NCBI GenBank assembly: GCA_949592205.1
Contig: CATIUR010000001.1
Coordinates: 244,581,250 to 244,645,249 of the forward strand
DNA length: 64,000 nt
Source of the DNA: Helichrysum umbraculigerum
Taxonomy: Eukaryota; Streptophyta; Magnoliopsida; Asterales; Asteraceae
Reading direction: 5' to 3'
A model generated the notes under the pieces. It was not told the origin of the DNA. It saw only the letters and a list, made by a program, of their open reading frames with translations, and made no database searches. Below are positions 1 through 11,309 of this stretch, one piece after another. Made by a program: the position numbers and the translations under genes. Positions within the stretch are counted from its first letter, which is position 1. The number at the start of each line of letters is the position of its first letter.

Positions 1-2607
1 TGTACATTTGCTCGTGCTAAGCGCCATTTGTCACGTGGTTGTCAAGCCTTTTTTGCCCACGTGGTAGACCTTCAGAAAAGTATTCCAAAACTCGAGGAGA
101 TTCCTGTTGTAAAGGAGTTTCCCGATGTTTTCCCTGACGAGCTACCGGGTATTCCACCCGATAGGCAAGTCGAGTTTCATATAGACCTCATTCCTGGAGC
201 TACTCCTATTGCTAAGACTCCGTATAGACTTGCCCCTTCTGAAATGCAAGAATTGATGAAACAGTTACAAGAATTGTTAGATAAGGGGTTTATTCGTCCA
301 AGTAGTTCACCTTGGGGTGCTCCAATATTATTTGTTAAGAAAAAGGATGGTACAATGCGCATGTGTATAGATTATCGGGAATTGAATAAGGTCACCATCA
401 AGAATAGGTATCCCTTACCTAGGATTGATGATTTGTTTGACCAGTTGCAAGGTGCCAGCTATTTTTCTAAGATTGATTTACGTTCAGGCTATCACCAACT
501 TAAAGTTCGAGAAGAAGATGTAGCAAAAACAGCTTTTAGAACTAGATACGGTCATTATGAATTTGTAGTGATGCCTTTTGGTTATTATAGACGGTTTATT
601 CAGGATTTCTCAAAAATTGCTGTTCCACTTACAAAGCTCACTCGTAAGAATGTTAAATATGAATGGAAAGATGAGCATGAACAGGCTTTTAGAATCCTTA
701 AATTGAAGTTAAGTCAAGCACCTATCTTAGTACTTCCTGATGGTACTGAAGATATGGTTGTATATTGTGATGCCTCTCATAATGGGTTGGGTTGTGTGTT
801 GATGCAACGTGGAAGAGTAATAGCCTATGCCTCGAGACAGTTGAAAGAACATGAGAAAGGGTACCCGGCGCATGATTTAGAACTTGCAGCAGTTGTTTTT
901 GCTCTTAAGATATGGAGACATTATTTGTATGGGGTAAAGTGCACCATCTATACCGATCATAAAAGTCTTAAGTATTTCTTTGACCAGAGAGATCTCAATA
1001 TGAGACAAAGACGGTGGTTAGACTTGGTAAAGGATTATGATTGTGAAATCCTCTATCATCCTGGAAAAGCGAATGTGGTTGCAGATGCTCTCAGTAGAAA
1101 GGCAATGCATCATGCCTTAATTGTTAGATCTTTACGGATTACGGTCTCTCCAAGTTTGTTAGATCATATTAAAGAAATATAACAAAATGCTTGGCAGAAA
1201 AGTGATTGGAAAGCAGAACGTATTAAGGGCCAAATTCGGAATATTGCTGAAGATTCCCGCGGATTAAAGACCAGATATGGCAGAATCTGAATTCCAAAAT
1301 CATCGGAGATAAAGAAATTATTACTTGATGAGGCTCATAGATCCAGATATTCTATTCATCCTGGTGCCACTAAAATGTATCACGATTTAAAAGCAGATTA
1401 TTGGTGGCCAGGTATGAAAAGAGAGATTGTTAAATATGTCGAACAATGTTTAACTTGTTTACAGGTGAAAGCAGAACATCAAAAGCCAATGGGAATGATG
1501 CAACCCTTGGATATTCCTGTCTGGAAGTGGGAGCATGTTACTATGGATCTAATCACCAAATTGCTAAAGACCCGACGCCAGTATGATACAATTAGGGTGA
1601 TTGTGGATCGTTTGACAAAAAGTGCTATATTTCTGCCAATTAAAGAGACATATACTTCAGAGGCACTTGCAGATCTCTATGTTCAAGAAGTGGTGGCACG
1701 TCATGGAGTACCTCTTTCAATTGTTTCTGACCGGGATAGCAGATTTACTTCCAGGTTTTGGAACAAGTTTCAAGAAGATTTGGGTACTCGTGTTAATTTA
1801 AGCACAACTTTTCATCTGCAGACTGATGGTCAGAGTGAAAGAACGATTCAGACATTAGAAGACATGTTAAGAGCTTGTGCTATTAATTTCAGTGGTAGCT
1901 GGGATACACATTTACCGTTGGCAGAGTTTTCTTATAATAACAGCTACCATGCGAGTATAGGTATGCCACCTTATGAAATGCTTTATGGGAGAAAGTATAG
2001 AACTCCAATTTGTTGGGGCTAGATTGGTCAACGGGAATTGGGTAGTACCGATATTGTTTAGAAAACAACTGAAAAGATTGACCAAGTCAGAGAACGGTTG
2101 AAAATGGCACAGGACCGTCAAAAGTCTTATGCCGATGTTAGAAGACGCCCAATTGAATTTCAGGTTGGGGATAGGGTGATGTTAAAAGTATCTCCATGGA
2201 AGGGCATCATACGTTTCAGAAAGCGAGGGAAGCTAAGTCCTCGGTTTATTGGTCCTTTCAAAATTCTAGAAAGAGTAGGAAATGTAGCTTATAGACTCGA
2301 GCTACCGACAGAGTTAGCAGGGATCCACAGCACTTTCCATGTGTCATACTTAAGAAAGTGTTTGGTGGATGAAGCGTCTTATGTACCCTTGAATGAAATA
2401 GAAATTAATGATCAACTGAACTATATTGAGCAACCAGTGATGATTCTAGAAGAGAAAGTCAAAAGATTAAGAAATAAAGAAATTAAGTTGTTCAAATTCC
2501 AGTGGAAACACAGGAAAGGATCAGAGTTTACTTGGGAGCCGGAGCATGAAATTGTTAAATATTATCCGGCTTTGCACCAGGAATGGATTGTGAGGACACA
2601 ATCCTGA
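1..2607 (+). pseudogene. Element A unit 1: pol 3' part (RT fragment, RNase H, integrase, chromodomain tail), broken
   Basis: One reading frame runs through the whole stretch but is cut by in-frame stops at 1180 (TAA), 1288 (TGA), 2020 (TAG) and 2059 (TAG). In order it encodes the gag-pol linker, the N-terminal RT fingers, a junction at about 580 where MPFG is followed directly by the YYRRF of the RT connection region, RNase H (DASHNGLGC near 770), integrase with its zinc-binding HHCC domain (from about 1340) and DDE core, a GPF module and a chromodomain-like end. About 110 RT residues, including the catalytic xxDD, are missing compared with element F. Unit 2 has CAA, TGG and GAG at the first three stop sites, so those stops are private to unit 1; the stop at 2059 is shared. 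It cannot make a functional polymerase. Confidence 0.9.
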
Positions 2608-2609
2608 AT

Positions 2610-2623
2610 AAGTGGGGGAGAGT
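2610..2623 (+). other. Polypurine tract of element A unit 1
   Basis: The purine-rich run AAGTGGGGGAGAGT sits directly before the TG that opens the LTR, three bases after the pol stop codon. It is the usual plus-strand priming site. Confidence 0.85.
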
Positions 2624-2825
2624 TGTAACACCCCAAATTTTTGTAAGTTTAAATAATATTATATGCTTTTAGTTGTTTAAATTATATGTATATAATATTG
2701 TATTGTGTGAGTTAAATTGTTATGTGGTAGAAAATAGTTAGTAGACTAGCTATGTAAAGAACTGGTGGTTAGAGGGTAGAAAATGTTAAATTCATAAAGG
2801 TGAGGGGAGTAATATGTAAATTGAG

Positions 2826-2834
2826 TATATAAAA
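2826..2834 (+). promoter_or_regulatory. TATA box of element A middle LTR
   Basis: TATATAAAA lies about 200 bp into the LTR and about 80 bp before a GA-rich leader, which fits a start of transcription near 2860. The start site itself is inferred. Confidence 0.6.
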
Positions 2835-3960
2835 TACCTGTGTTTAGATCCTTCTACTGTATACTCCCTGTAACTTAGAAAAAAAATCACGTACGAAGCT
2901 GTTAGAGAGAGAGAGAAACGAGTAGAGAGAGAGACAAGAGGAAGGAAGGGAAATCAAGCTAGGGTTTTAGAAATTGAAGGCTTCTAATCTTCAATTCATT
3001 AGTTTTAAGGTATGTATGATTCTCTATCTTGTTTAATTTGATGACTAGGGTTTAAGAAACTAAAACCCTAAGTTAGTGAAATTGATGGGTAAATGGATAA
3101 TTGATTGTAATTAAGTTCCATACAAGTAGTTAAGTTAGGAAGAATGATTATATCATGTTGGTTAGGTTAAAGTCTCTATGATCATATGTAAATGGGTTAA
3201 TTGATTGATTATGTGTATGTGAGATCACCAATCAATGATACTATTGGTGAGTTGTAAGAATTATGGTTAGAAAGAATGTTAATTGCCCATTTGATTATGA
3301 TTATAGGATAAGTGTATGGAACTTATGCTAGAATTTTAGGTGTTATGTGATTTAGCACCTAAATCATATGTAAGAAATAAGAGTAAGTCATTTGAATGTG
3401 TAAGTGATATGTGTTTATGTGATTATGAGAATAGGTGATCAAGCGTGCAAGAAGTCAAGTGTTTAATTTAGCTAATTGCAAGGTAAGTATATGGACATGT
3501 GGAACCAATGAATGATTTATCATTTGCTTGGTGGTATCTAAGTAATGACTTTGTCATTAGCTTAGTTTGATGTCAATTCTTCGGAATTTGGCATGTTAGA
3601 TGTTATGGATCCTTAACTTGTTGCAGAATGTTATGTTTATATTCCATTACTTACTAAGCATTTATGCTTATCCTTTATGTTTAACATGTTACAGGAAGTT
3701 CAAGCAAGGTAAAAGACGAGTCAGGAAAGAAACCCATGGATAGCTAGTGATGGAGCTCATTGCTTGGTTGGTAATGAGTTTAATCCCTTTTTGATCATGC
3801 TCACGATACAATAACACCCCCGTTTGTAAAGTTTAAGATTTTAGTCAATGTTGTAAAAGTTAGTAAGTCTCACTTGTGAAAGATGTATGGTCTTGATGAA
3901 AGTTAATGTTTTGGTTAGAGTTAAATTAGTGAGACTTGCAATGTTAAAGGTTTATGTAAA

Positions 3961-4545
3961 TATGAATGAAAAGTGGTTGTTTTGACTTTGTAAAGTCAAC
4001 TGGGTAAAAGTGTAGGTGATTGGATGGTCAAAGATAGAAATGGGTCAAATTGGTGTCCATTTGGGTCATTAAGTGCTTAAGTGTCAAAATGGATCACATT
4101 AGTTGAAAGTCAAATGTTTTGGTACTCACAAGTCCTAATGTTATGGTTAAATGTGTGGTCAAAAGTTGAAAGTCAGAATTGTGTTAGTTTAGAATTTGAC
4201 ATGTTCACATTTTTGGTCAAAAATGGTCGAAAACGAGTTTACGTGTCAAAATGGGTTAAAACGAGAATTTTGGAAAAATAAAAGTTGGGATATGTTCATT
4301 TGACCATTTTAAACGTATCTGCAAAAATTGGCAATCCCAGGTGTTATAGATTAAAAGTTATGCATTGTCAAAGTTCGGTTTTTAGTATGAAAATATGCAG
4401 CCATTTGGAATCTGCTGTAGGGAGTGGGAATCCGGTCGGATTCATGGGAATCCGGCGGATTGCCATAAATCCGGCGGATTCCGGGGCGTATTCATAAACG
4501 GATTGCTAAGTTTTGGTTCTGGTCAAAAATTGGGTCTGAAAGAGT
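3961..4545 (+). promoter_or_regulatory. Dense W-box cluster in element A LTR
   Basis: At least nine hexamers matching TTGAC[C/T] on either strand fall in under 600 bp, along with further TGAC/GTCA cores. One is the near-perfect dyad TTGACTTT-GT-AAAGTCAA at about 3979-3996. W-boxes are the binding sites of WRKY transcription factors. The copy in the 3' LTR is at about 10687-11271. Whether they act here is inference. Confidence 0.45.
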
Positions 4546-4583
4546 GGGGAATCCGGCGGATTCCCGTGAATCCGGCCGGATTC
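4428..4583 (+). repeat. Five CG-centred dyads in element A middle LTR
   Basis: Copies sit at 4428-4443, 4449-4461, 4468-4480, 4548-4564 and 4568-4583. The core is AATCCG-G-CGGATT: two complementary arms around one base, centre CG-N-CG. The copy at 4548 extends to 17 bp and that at 4568 is a gapless 16 bp palindrome. The same five recur at 11154-11309. Confidence 0.85.
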
Positions 4584-4732
4584 AGCCAATGTTCAGCAAC
4601 TTTTATTTTTGAGTTTAAATATGAATAGGTGATGTAATAGCCAGTGTTTTGGGACCGTAATAAGTAAGTATAAATAATTAAACGTGTTATGTTTTAAAAA
4701 AAAAATGGTCACGTTTTCGGGGTGTTCCAAGT

Positions 4733-4750
4733 TGGTATCAGAGCACGGTT
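4733..4750 (+). other. Primer-binding site, initiator-Met tRNA (element A unit 2)
   Basis: TGGTATCAGAGCACGGTT begins three bases after the LTR end. It matches the complement of the plant initiator-Met tRNA 3' end except at an internal pair of bases. Confidence 0.85.
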
Positions 4751-5098
4751 TAAGGGATTCGGGTATCCACCATTAGTGAGTACTTGATCTTAGGCCACTT
4801 TAATTATTGTATTGAGCATGATTTATAACTGTTATGTGCACGAGATTATGTGTGCTAATAATTTTGAATCAAAGTGTGTCGTGTGGACTTTGGATATGTT
4901 ATATTCTAATACGGTAATTAGTGCGCCTGGCCAACGCAATGATTATCATATTACCATATGGGTATCCATGGAAACCACGAAACATTAGAGGATAAGTTAT
5001 TAGCTATTGTTAGTGTTATGTGTTAGAAGTACAGATAAAGTATACTTGTAAATGTTAAGTAAGTTGAGTTAATTATACCGTGTCTACTTTCAGTAAAG

Positions 5099-6193
5099 AT
5101 GGATGAGCGAGAAATAAATTTGACTCTTAGGTTTGATTCGAATCCTAGAGCCCAAGATGAAGAGGCAGGAGGCAGTGGTGGAAGACCAAGGTCTCCTATT
5201 CCTAACACTGAATTGTCTTGGGAAGGTATAAAATCCCTTGTTTCTAAAGAAATTAGTCAAGCTCAAGAAGCATCTCTTCCGTTTTTAGTGACAACAATTA
5301 CAGAGACAGTAAGAAAAATTGTAAGTGAAGAAATGCAGAAAGGAAGAGGAGAAGTAGTTGTGCCCAGACCAGATATAACTCCTCCAGCCTCTATTCAGGA
5401 AGAGCAAAAGAAAATAAGTTATAGAGACTTTTCAGCTTGTAACCCACCAGAATATAAAGGTGATTTGGATCCAATCAAATGTTATCGTTGGATTTCAGAG
5501 GTAGAGGGGGCATTCGCTACTGTGGATTGTCCCAACAAGTTTAAAGTAAGGTATGCAGCTAATCTTTTAAAGAATCATGCTAAGTGGTGGTGGAATGTAC
5601 AGTGTAGAACCAAAGGTGATGAAGCTATTGGTAAATTAACTTGGGAAGAGTTTAAAGTGATGTTTGAAAGCACGTATTCTCAAGATGCAGATTTGAACAG
5701 AATACGTCAGGAGTTTCTAGCAATGGAACAAACGAATGAGTCGGTGAATGAATTGGTGGGCAATTTTCTGGATAGAGCTCGTTTTTTTCCAGAATATATG
5801 GATAACCCAAGGATGCTTATGAATCATTTTCATAAAGTATTGAAAAAGGAAATCAGAAAGTATGTACTTCCAAAAAGGTGTCAAACTCTTGAAGAAATGA
5901 TAGATGAAGCCCGTTTTCAAGAACTTGAGTTAAAGAAAGATGAACAAGTGGCGGCTGCCAAGAGTAAAAGTGATCAAAGTTCAGGTGCATCAAAGAAATT
6001 TAAACCAAGCGGAAGTATTAAGAAAGAAGATAGACCGGCACCACCCGAATGTAAAAAGTGTCATCGTAAACACTTTGGAGAATGTAAGTTTGGCACTAAC
6101 GCATGTTATCATTGTGGACAAGAAGGTCATTTTGGCCAAGATTGTCCAAACCCAATCCGTGTATGTTATAATTGTATGAACCGGGGCACATAA
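5099..6193 (+). CDS. Element A unit 2: gag (capsid and nucleocapsid), frameshifted at its end
   Basis: The ORF encodes 364 residues: a charged N-terminus, a retrotransposon capsid domain (residues about 115-270, with the KWWWN and YRWISE type motifs), a lysine-rich linker and zinc knuckles. CYHCGQEGHFGQDC is a complete CCHC knuckle; the next one begins CYNC but the frame is lost inside it near 6175, where one T appears to be missing, and translation stops at 6191. The downstream frame picks up the knuckle and runs into protease. The start is chosen because the ATG lies five bases after a good splice acceptor. The product would be a structural particle protein; without a repaired frame no gag-pol fusion is made. 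Confidence 0.85.
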   Translation: MDEREINLTLRFDSNPRAQDEEAGGSGGRPRSPIPNTELSWEGIKSLVSKEISQAQEASLPFLVTTITETVRKIVSEEMQKGRGEVVVPRPDITPPASIQEEQKKISYRDFSACNPPEYKGDLDPIKCYRWISEVEGAFATVDCPNKFKVRYAANLLKNHAKWWWNVQCRTKGDEAIGKLTWEEFKVMFESTYSQDADLNRIRQEFLAMEQTNESVNELVGNFLDRARFFPEYMDNPRMLMNHFHKVLKKEIRKYVLPKRCQTLEEMIDEARFQELELKKDEQVAAAKSKSDQSSGASKKFKPSGSIKKEDRPAPPECKKCHRKHFGECKFGTNACYHCGQEGHFGQDCPNPIRVCYNCMNRGT

Positions 6194-9100
6194 AATCAGA
6201 ATGTCCAAAACTTGGGAACCGGCCTACTTCTTCAGCACCTCGAAGAACTTCAGAAAAGAAAGCTGTAGAAGTTCCAAAGTCTAAAGGCTGTTCCTTCCAA
6301 ATCACTGCTGAGGAAGCTCAACGAGCCCCCGATGTTCTGACAGGTACCTTTCTTGTAAATTTAATGCCTGCACATGTGTTATTTGATTCGGGAGCTTCGC
6401 GATCTTTTGTGTCAGAAAAGTTAAGTCAGAAATTTTCTATTCCCCTTAGTGAGTTAGACACTCCACTAGATGTTGAAATTGCTGATGATAGAATAGTTTA
6501 TGTGGCTAGTGTATATCGTGGGTGTTAACTCCAAATCAGTAATGAGTCTTTTCTTATAAACCTTATCCCAATGCAAATGGGTGAATTTGATGTAGTAGTG
6601 GGTATGGATTGGCTTGGTAGACATAATGCGGTTATACAGTGTGAGAAAAAGATTATTCGGGTCAATGCTCCAAGTGGGGGAGTGATTGATATTTATGGGG
6701 AAAAGAAAAAGCAATCCTTATCCATATGTACATTTGCTCGTGCTAAGCGCCATTTGTCACGTGGTTGTCAAGCCTTTTTGGCCCACGTGGTAGACCTTCA
6801 GAAAAGTATTCCAAAACTCGAAGAGATTCATGTTGTAAAGGAGTTTCCCGATGTTTTCCCTGACGAGCTACCGGGTATTCCACCCGATAGGCAAGTCGAG
6901 TTTCATATAGACCTCAGTCCTGGAGCTACTCCTATTGCTAAGACTCCGTATAGACTTGCCCCTTCTGAAATGCAAGAATTGATGAAACAGTTACAAGAAT
7001 TGTTAGATAAGGGGTTTATTCGTCCAAGTAGTTCACCTTGGGGTGCTCCAATATTATTTGTTAAGAAAAAGGATGGTACAATGCGCATGTGTATAGATTA
7101 TCGGGAATTGAATAAGGTCACCATCAAGAATAGGTATCCCTTACCTAGGATTGATGATTTGTTTGACCAGTTGCAAGGTGCCAGCTATTTTTCTAAGATT
7201 GATTTACGTTCAGACTATCACCAACTTAAAGTTCGAGAAGAAGATGTAGCAAAAACAGCTTTTAGAACTAGATACGGTCATTATGAATTTGTAGTGATGC
7301 CTTTTGGTTATTATAGACGGTTTATTCAGGATTTCTCAAAAATTGATGTTCCACTTACAAAGCTCACTCGTAAGAATGTTAAATATGAATGGAAAGATGA
7401 GCATGAACAGGCTTTTAGAATCCTTAAATTGAAGTTAAGTCAAGCACCTATCTTAGTACTTCCTGATGGTACTGAAGATATGGTTGTATATTGTGATGCC
7501 TCTCATAATGGGTTGGGTTGTGTGTTGATGCAACGTGGAAGAGTAATAGCCTATGCCTCGAGACAGTTGAAAGAACATGAGAAAGGGTACCCGGCGCATG
7601 ATTTAGAACTTGCAGCAGTTGTTTTTGCTCTTAAGATATGGAGACATTATTTGTATGGGGTAAAGTGCACCATCTATACCGATCATAAAAGTCTTAAGTA
7701 TTCCTTTGACCAGAGAGATCTCAATATGAGACAAAGACGGTGGTTAGACTTGGTAAAGGATTATGATTGTGAAATCCTCTATCATCCTGGAAAAGCGAAT
7801 GTGGTTGCAGATGCTCTCAGTAGAAAGGCAATGCATCATGCCTTAATTGTTAGATCTTTACGGATTACGGTCTCTCCAAGTTTGTTAGATCATATTAAAG
7901 AAATACAACAAAATGCTTGGCAGAAAAGTGATTGGAAAGCAGAACGTATTAAGGGCCAAATTCGGAATATTGCTGAAGATTCCTGCGGATTAAAGACCGG
8001 ATATGGCAGAATCTGGATTCCAAAATCATCGGAGATAAAGAAATTATTACTTGATGAGGCTCATAGATCCAGATATTCTATTCATCCTGGTGCCACTAAA
8101 ATGTATCACGATTTAAAAGCAGATTATTGGTGGCCAGGTATGAAAAGAGAGATTGTTAAATATGTCGAACAATGTTTAACTTGTTTACAGGTGAAAGCAG
8201 AACATCAAAAGCCAATGGGAATGATGCAACCCTTGGATATTCCTGTCTGGAAGTGGGAGCATGTTACTATGGATCTAATCACCAAATTGCTAAAGACCCG
8301 ACGCCAGTATGATACAATTTGGGTGATTGTGGATCGTTTGACAAAAAGTGCTATATTTCTGCCAATTAAAGAGACATATACTTCAGAGGCACTTGCAGAT
8401 CTCTATGTTCAAGAAGTGGTGGCACGTCATGGAGTACCTCTTTCAATTGTTTCTGACCGGGATAGCAGATTTACTTCCAGGTTTTGGAACAAGTTTCAAG
8501 AAGATTTGGGTACTCGTGTTAATTTAAGCACAACTTTTCATCTGCAGACTGATGGTCAGAGTGAAAGAACGATTCAGACATTAGAAGACATGTTAAGAGC
8601 TTGTGCTATTGATTTCGGTGGTAGCTGGGATACACATTTACCGTTGGCAGAGTTTTCTTATAATAACAGCTACCATACGAGTATAGGTATGCCACCGTAT
8701 GAAATGCTTTATGGGAGAAAGTGTAGAACTCCAATTTGTTGGGGCGAGATTGGTCAACGGGAATTGGGTAGTACCGATATTGTTTAGAAAACAACTGAAA
8801 AGATTGACCAAGTCAGAGAACGGTTGAAAATGGCACAGGACCGTCAAAAGTCTTATGCCGATGTTAGAAGACGCCCAATTGAATTTCAGGTTGGGGATAG
8901 GGTGATGTTAAAAGTATCTCCATGGAAGGGCATCATACGTTTCAGAAAGCGAGGGAAGCTAAGTCCTCGGTTTATTGGTCCTTTCAAAATTCTAGAAAGA
9001 GTAGGAAATGTAGCTTATAGACTCGAGCTACCGACAGAGTTAGCAAGGATCCACAGCACTTTCCATGTGTCATACTTAAGAAAGTGTTTGGTGGATGAAG

Positions 9101-9333
9101 CGTCTTATGTACCCTTGAATGAAATAGAAATTAATGATCAACTGAACTATATTGAGCAACCAGTGATGATTCTAGAAGAGAAAGTCAAAAGATTAAGAAA
9201 TAAAGAAATTAAGTTGTTCAAAGTCCAGTGGAAACACAGGAAAGGATCAGAGTTTACTTGGGAGCCGGAGCATGAAATTGTTAAATATTATCCGGCTTTG
9301 CACCAGGAATGGATTGTGAGGACACAATCCTGA
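6172..9333 (+). pseudogene. Element A unit 2: pol (protease, RT lacking its core, RNase H, integrase, chromodomain tail)
   Basis: A single frame runs from the broken zinc knuckle to 9333 with in-frame stops at 6526 (TAA, in protease) and 8785 (TAG). Protease shows FDSGASRSF near 6380. RT is intact up to MPFG near 7306, then jumps in frame to YYRRF, so the palm with the catalytic aspartate pair and the thumb, about 110 residues, are absent; RT is therefore dead. RNase H (DASHNGLGC near 7490), the integrase zinc domain (from about 8065) and the DDE core (VSDRDSRF near 8450, TDGQSERT near 8545) follow, then a GPF module and a chromodomain-like tail after the TAG. Unit 1 carries the same RT deletion and the same TAG, so both predate the tandem arrangement. 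Confidence 0.9.
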
Positions 9334-9335
9334 AT

Positions 9336-9349
9336 AAGTGGGGGAGAGT
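9336..9349 (+). other. Polypurine tract of element A unit 2
   Basis: The same AAGTGGGGGAGAGT run as at 2610, directly before the 3' LTR. Confidence 0.85.
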
Positions 9350-9551
9350 TGTAACACCCCAAATTTTTGTAAGTTTAAATAATATTATATGCTTTTAGTT
9401 GTTTAAATTATATGTATATAATATTGTATTGTGTGAGTTAAATTGTTATGTGGTAGAAAATAGTTAGTAGACTAGCTATGTAAAGAACTGGTGGTTAGAG
9501 GGTAGAAAATGTTAAATTCATAAAGGTGAGGGGAGTAATATGTAAATTGAG

Positions 9552-9560
9552 TATATAAAA
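9552..9560 (+). promoter_or_regulatory. TATA box of element A 3' LTR
   Basis: TATATAAAA, 6726 bp after the copy in the middle LTR. Confidence 0.6.
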
Positions 9561-11153
9561 TACCTGTGTTTAGATCCTTCTACTGTATACTCCCTGTAAC
9601 TTAGAAAAAAAATCACGTACGAAGCTGTTAGAGAGAGAGAGAAACGAGTAGAGAGAGAGACAAGAGGAAGGAAGGGAAATCAAGCTAGGGTTTTAGAAAT
9701 TGAAGGCTTCTAATCTTCAATTCATTAGTTTTAAGGTATGTATGATTCTCTAGCTTGTTTAATTTGATGACTAGGGTTTAAGAAACTAAAACCCTAAGTT
9801 AGTGAAATTGATGGGTAAATGGATAATTGATTGTAATTAAGTTCCATACAAGTAGTTAAGTTAGGAAGAATGATTATATCATGTTGGTTAGGTTAAAGTC
9901 TCTATGATCATATGTAAATGGGTTAATTGATTGATTATGTGTATGTGAGATCACCAATTAATGATACTATTGGTGAGTTGTAAGAATTATGGTTAGAAAG
10001 AATGTTAATTGCCCATTTGATTATGATTATAGGATAAGTGTATGGAACTTATGCTAGAATTTTAGGTGTTATGTGATTTAGCACCTAAATCATATGTAAG
10101 AAATAAGAGTAAGTCATTTGAATGTGTAAGTGATATGTGTTTATGTGATTATGAGAATAGGTGATCAAGCGTGCAAGAAGTCAAGTGTTTAATTTAGCTA
10201 ATTGCAAGGTATGTATATGGACATGTGGAACCAATGAATGATTTATCATTTGCTTGGTGGTATCTAAGTAATGACTTTGTCATTAGCTTAGTTTGATGTC
10301 AATTCTTCGGAATTTGGCATGTTAGATGTTATGGATCCTTAACTTGTTGCAGAATGTTATGTTTATATTCCATTACTTACTAAGCATTTATGCTTATCCT
10401 TAATGTTTAACATGTTACAGGAAGTTCAAGCAAGGTAAAAGACGAGTCAGGAAAGAAACCCATGGATAGCTAGTGGTGGAGCTCATTGCTTGGTTGGTAA
10501 TGAGTTTAATCCCTTTTTGATCATGCTCACGATACAATAACACCCCCGTTTGTAAAGTTTAAGATTTTAGTCAATGTTGTAAAAGTTAGTAAGTCTCACT
10601 TGTGAAAGATGTATGGTCTTGATGAAAGTTAATGTTTTGGTTAGAGTTAAATTAGTGAGACTTGCAATGTTAAAGCTTTATGTAAATATGAATGAAAAGT
10701 GGTTGTTTTGACTTTTTAAAGTCAACTGGGTAAAAGTGTAGGTGATTGGATGGTCAAAGATAGAAATGGGTCAAATTGGTGTCCATTTGGGTCATTAAGT
10801 GCTTAAGTGTCAAAATGGATCACATTAGTTGAAAGTCAAATGTTTTGGTACTCACAAGTCCTAATGTTATGGTTAAATGTGTGGTCAAAAGTTGAAAGTC
10901 AGAATTGTGTTAGTTTAGAATTTGACATGTTCACATTTTTGGTCAAAAATGGTCGAAAACGAGTTTACGTGTCAAAATGGGTTAAAACGAGAATTTTGGA
11001 AAAATAAAAGTTGGGATATGTTCATTTGACCATTTTAAACGTATCTGCAAAAATTGGCAATCCCAGGTGTTATAGATTAAAAGTTATGCATTGTCAAAGT
11101 TCGGTTTTTAGTATGAAAATATGCAGCCATTTGGAATCTGCTGTAGGGAGTGG

Positions 11154-11309
11154 GAATCCGGTCGGATTCATGGGAATCCGGCGGATTGCCATAAATCCGG
11201 CGGATTCCGGGGCGTATTCAGAAACGGATTGCTAAGTTTTGGTTCTGGTCAAAAATTGGGTCTGAAAGAGTGGGGAATCCGGCGGATTCCCGTGAATCCG
11301 GCCGGATTC
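11154..11309 (+). repeat. Five CG-centred dyads in element A 3' LTR
   Basis: The same AATCCG-G-CGGATT series as at 4428-4583; I see no substitution in the arms between the two LTRs. Confidence 0.85.

Larger units (their letters stand above)
2624..4729 (+). repeat. Element A shared middle LTR (2106 bp)
   Basis: It is bounded by TGTAACACCCC and GGGGTGTTCCA, an imperfect terminal inverted repeat, with a polypurine tract before it and a primer-binding site three bases after it. It holds a TATA box at 2826, a GA-rich leader at about 2908-2945, a splice-donor-like AAG/GTATGT at 3010, many W-box cores at about 3960-4540, and five CG-rich dyads at 4428-4583. It matches 9350-11453 almost base for base. 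Confidence 0.95.
3010..5093 (+). other. Predicted leader intron of element A (LTR to gag start)
   Basis: A donor-like AAG/GTATGT at 3010 in the LTR and a pyrimidine-rich acceptor ending CTACTTTCAG at 5093, five bases before the gag ATG at 5099, would remove 2.1 kb including the primer-binding site from the gag mRNA. This is inferred from splice consensus only. The same acceptor-next-to-ATG layout recurs in elements C, D and F. Confidence 0.35.

Noticed and set aside
1375..2022. Separate integrase gene in A unit 1
   Set aside because: Same frame as the flanking pol pieces; it is open only between two private stop codons.
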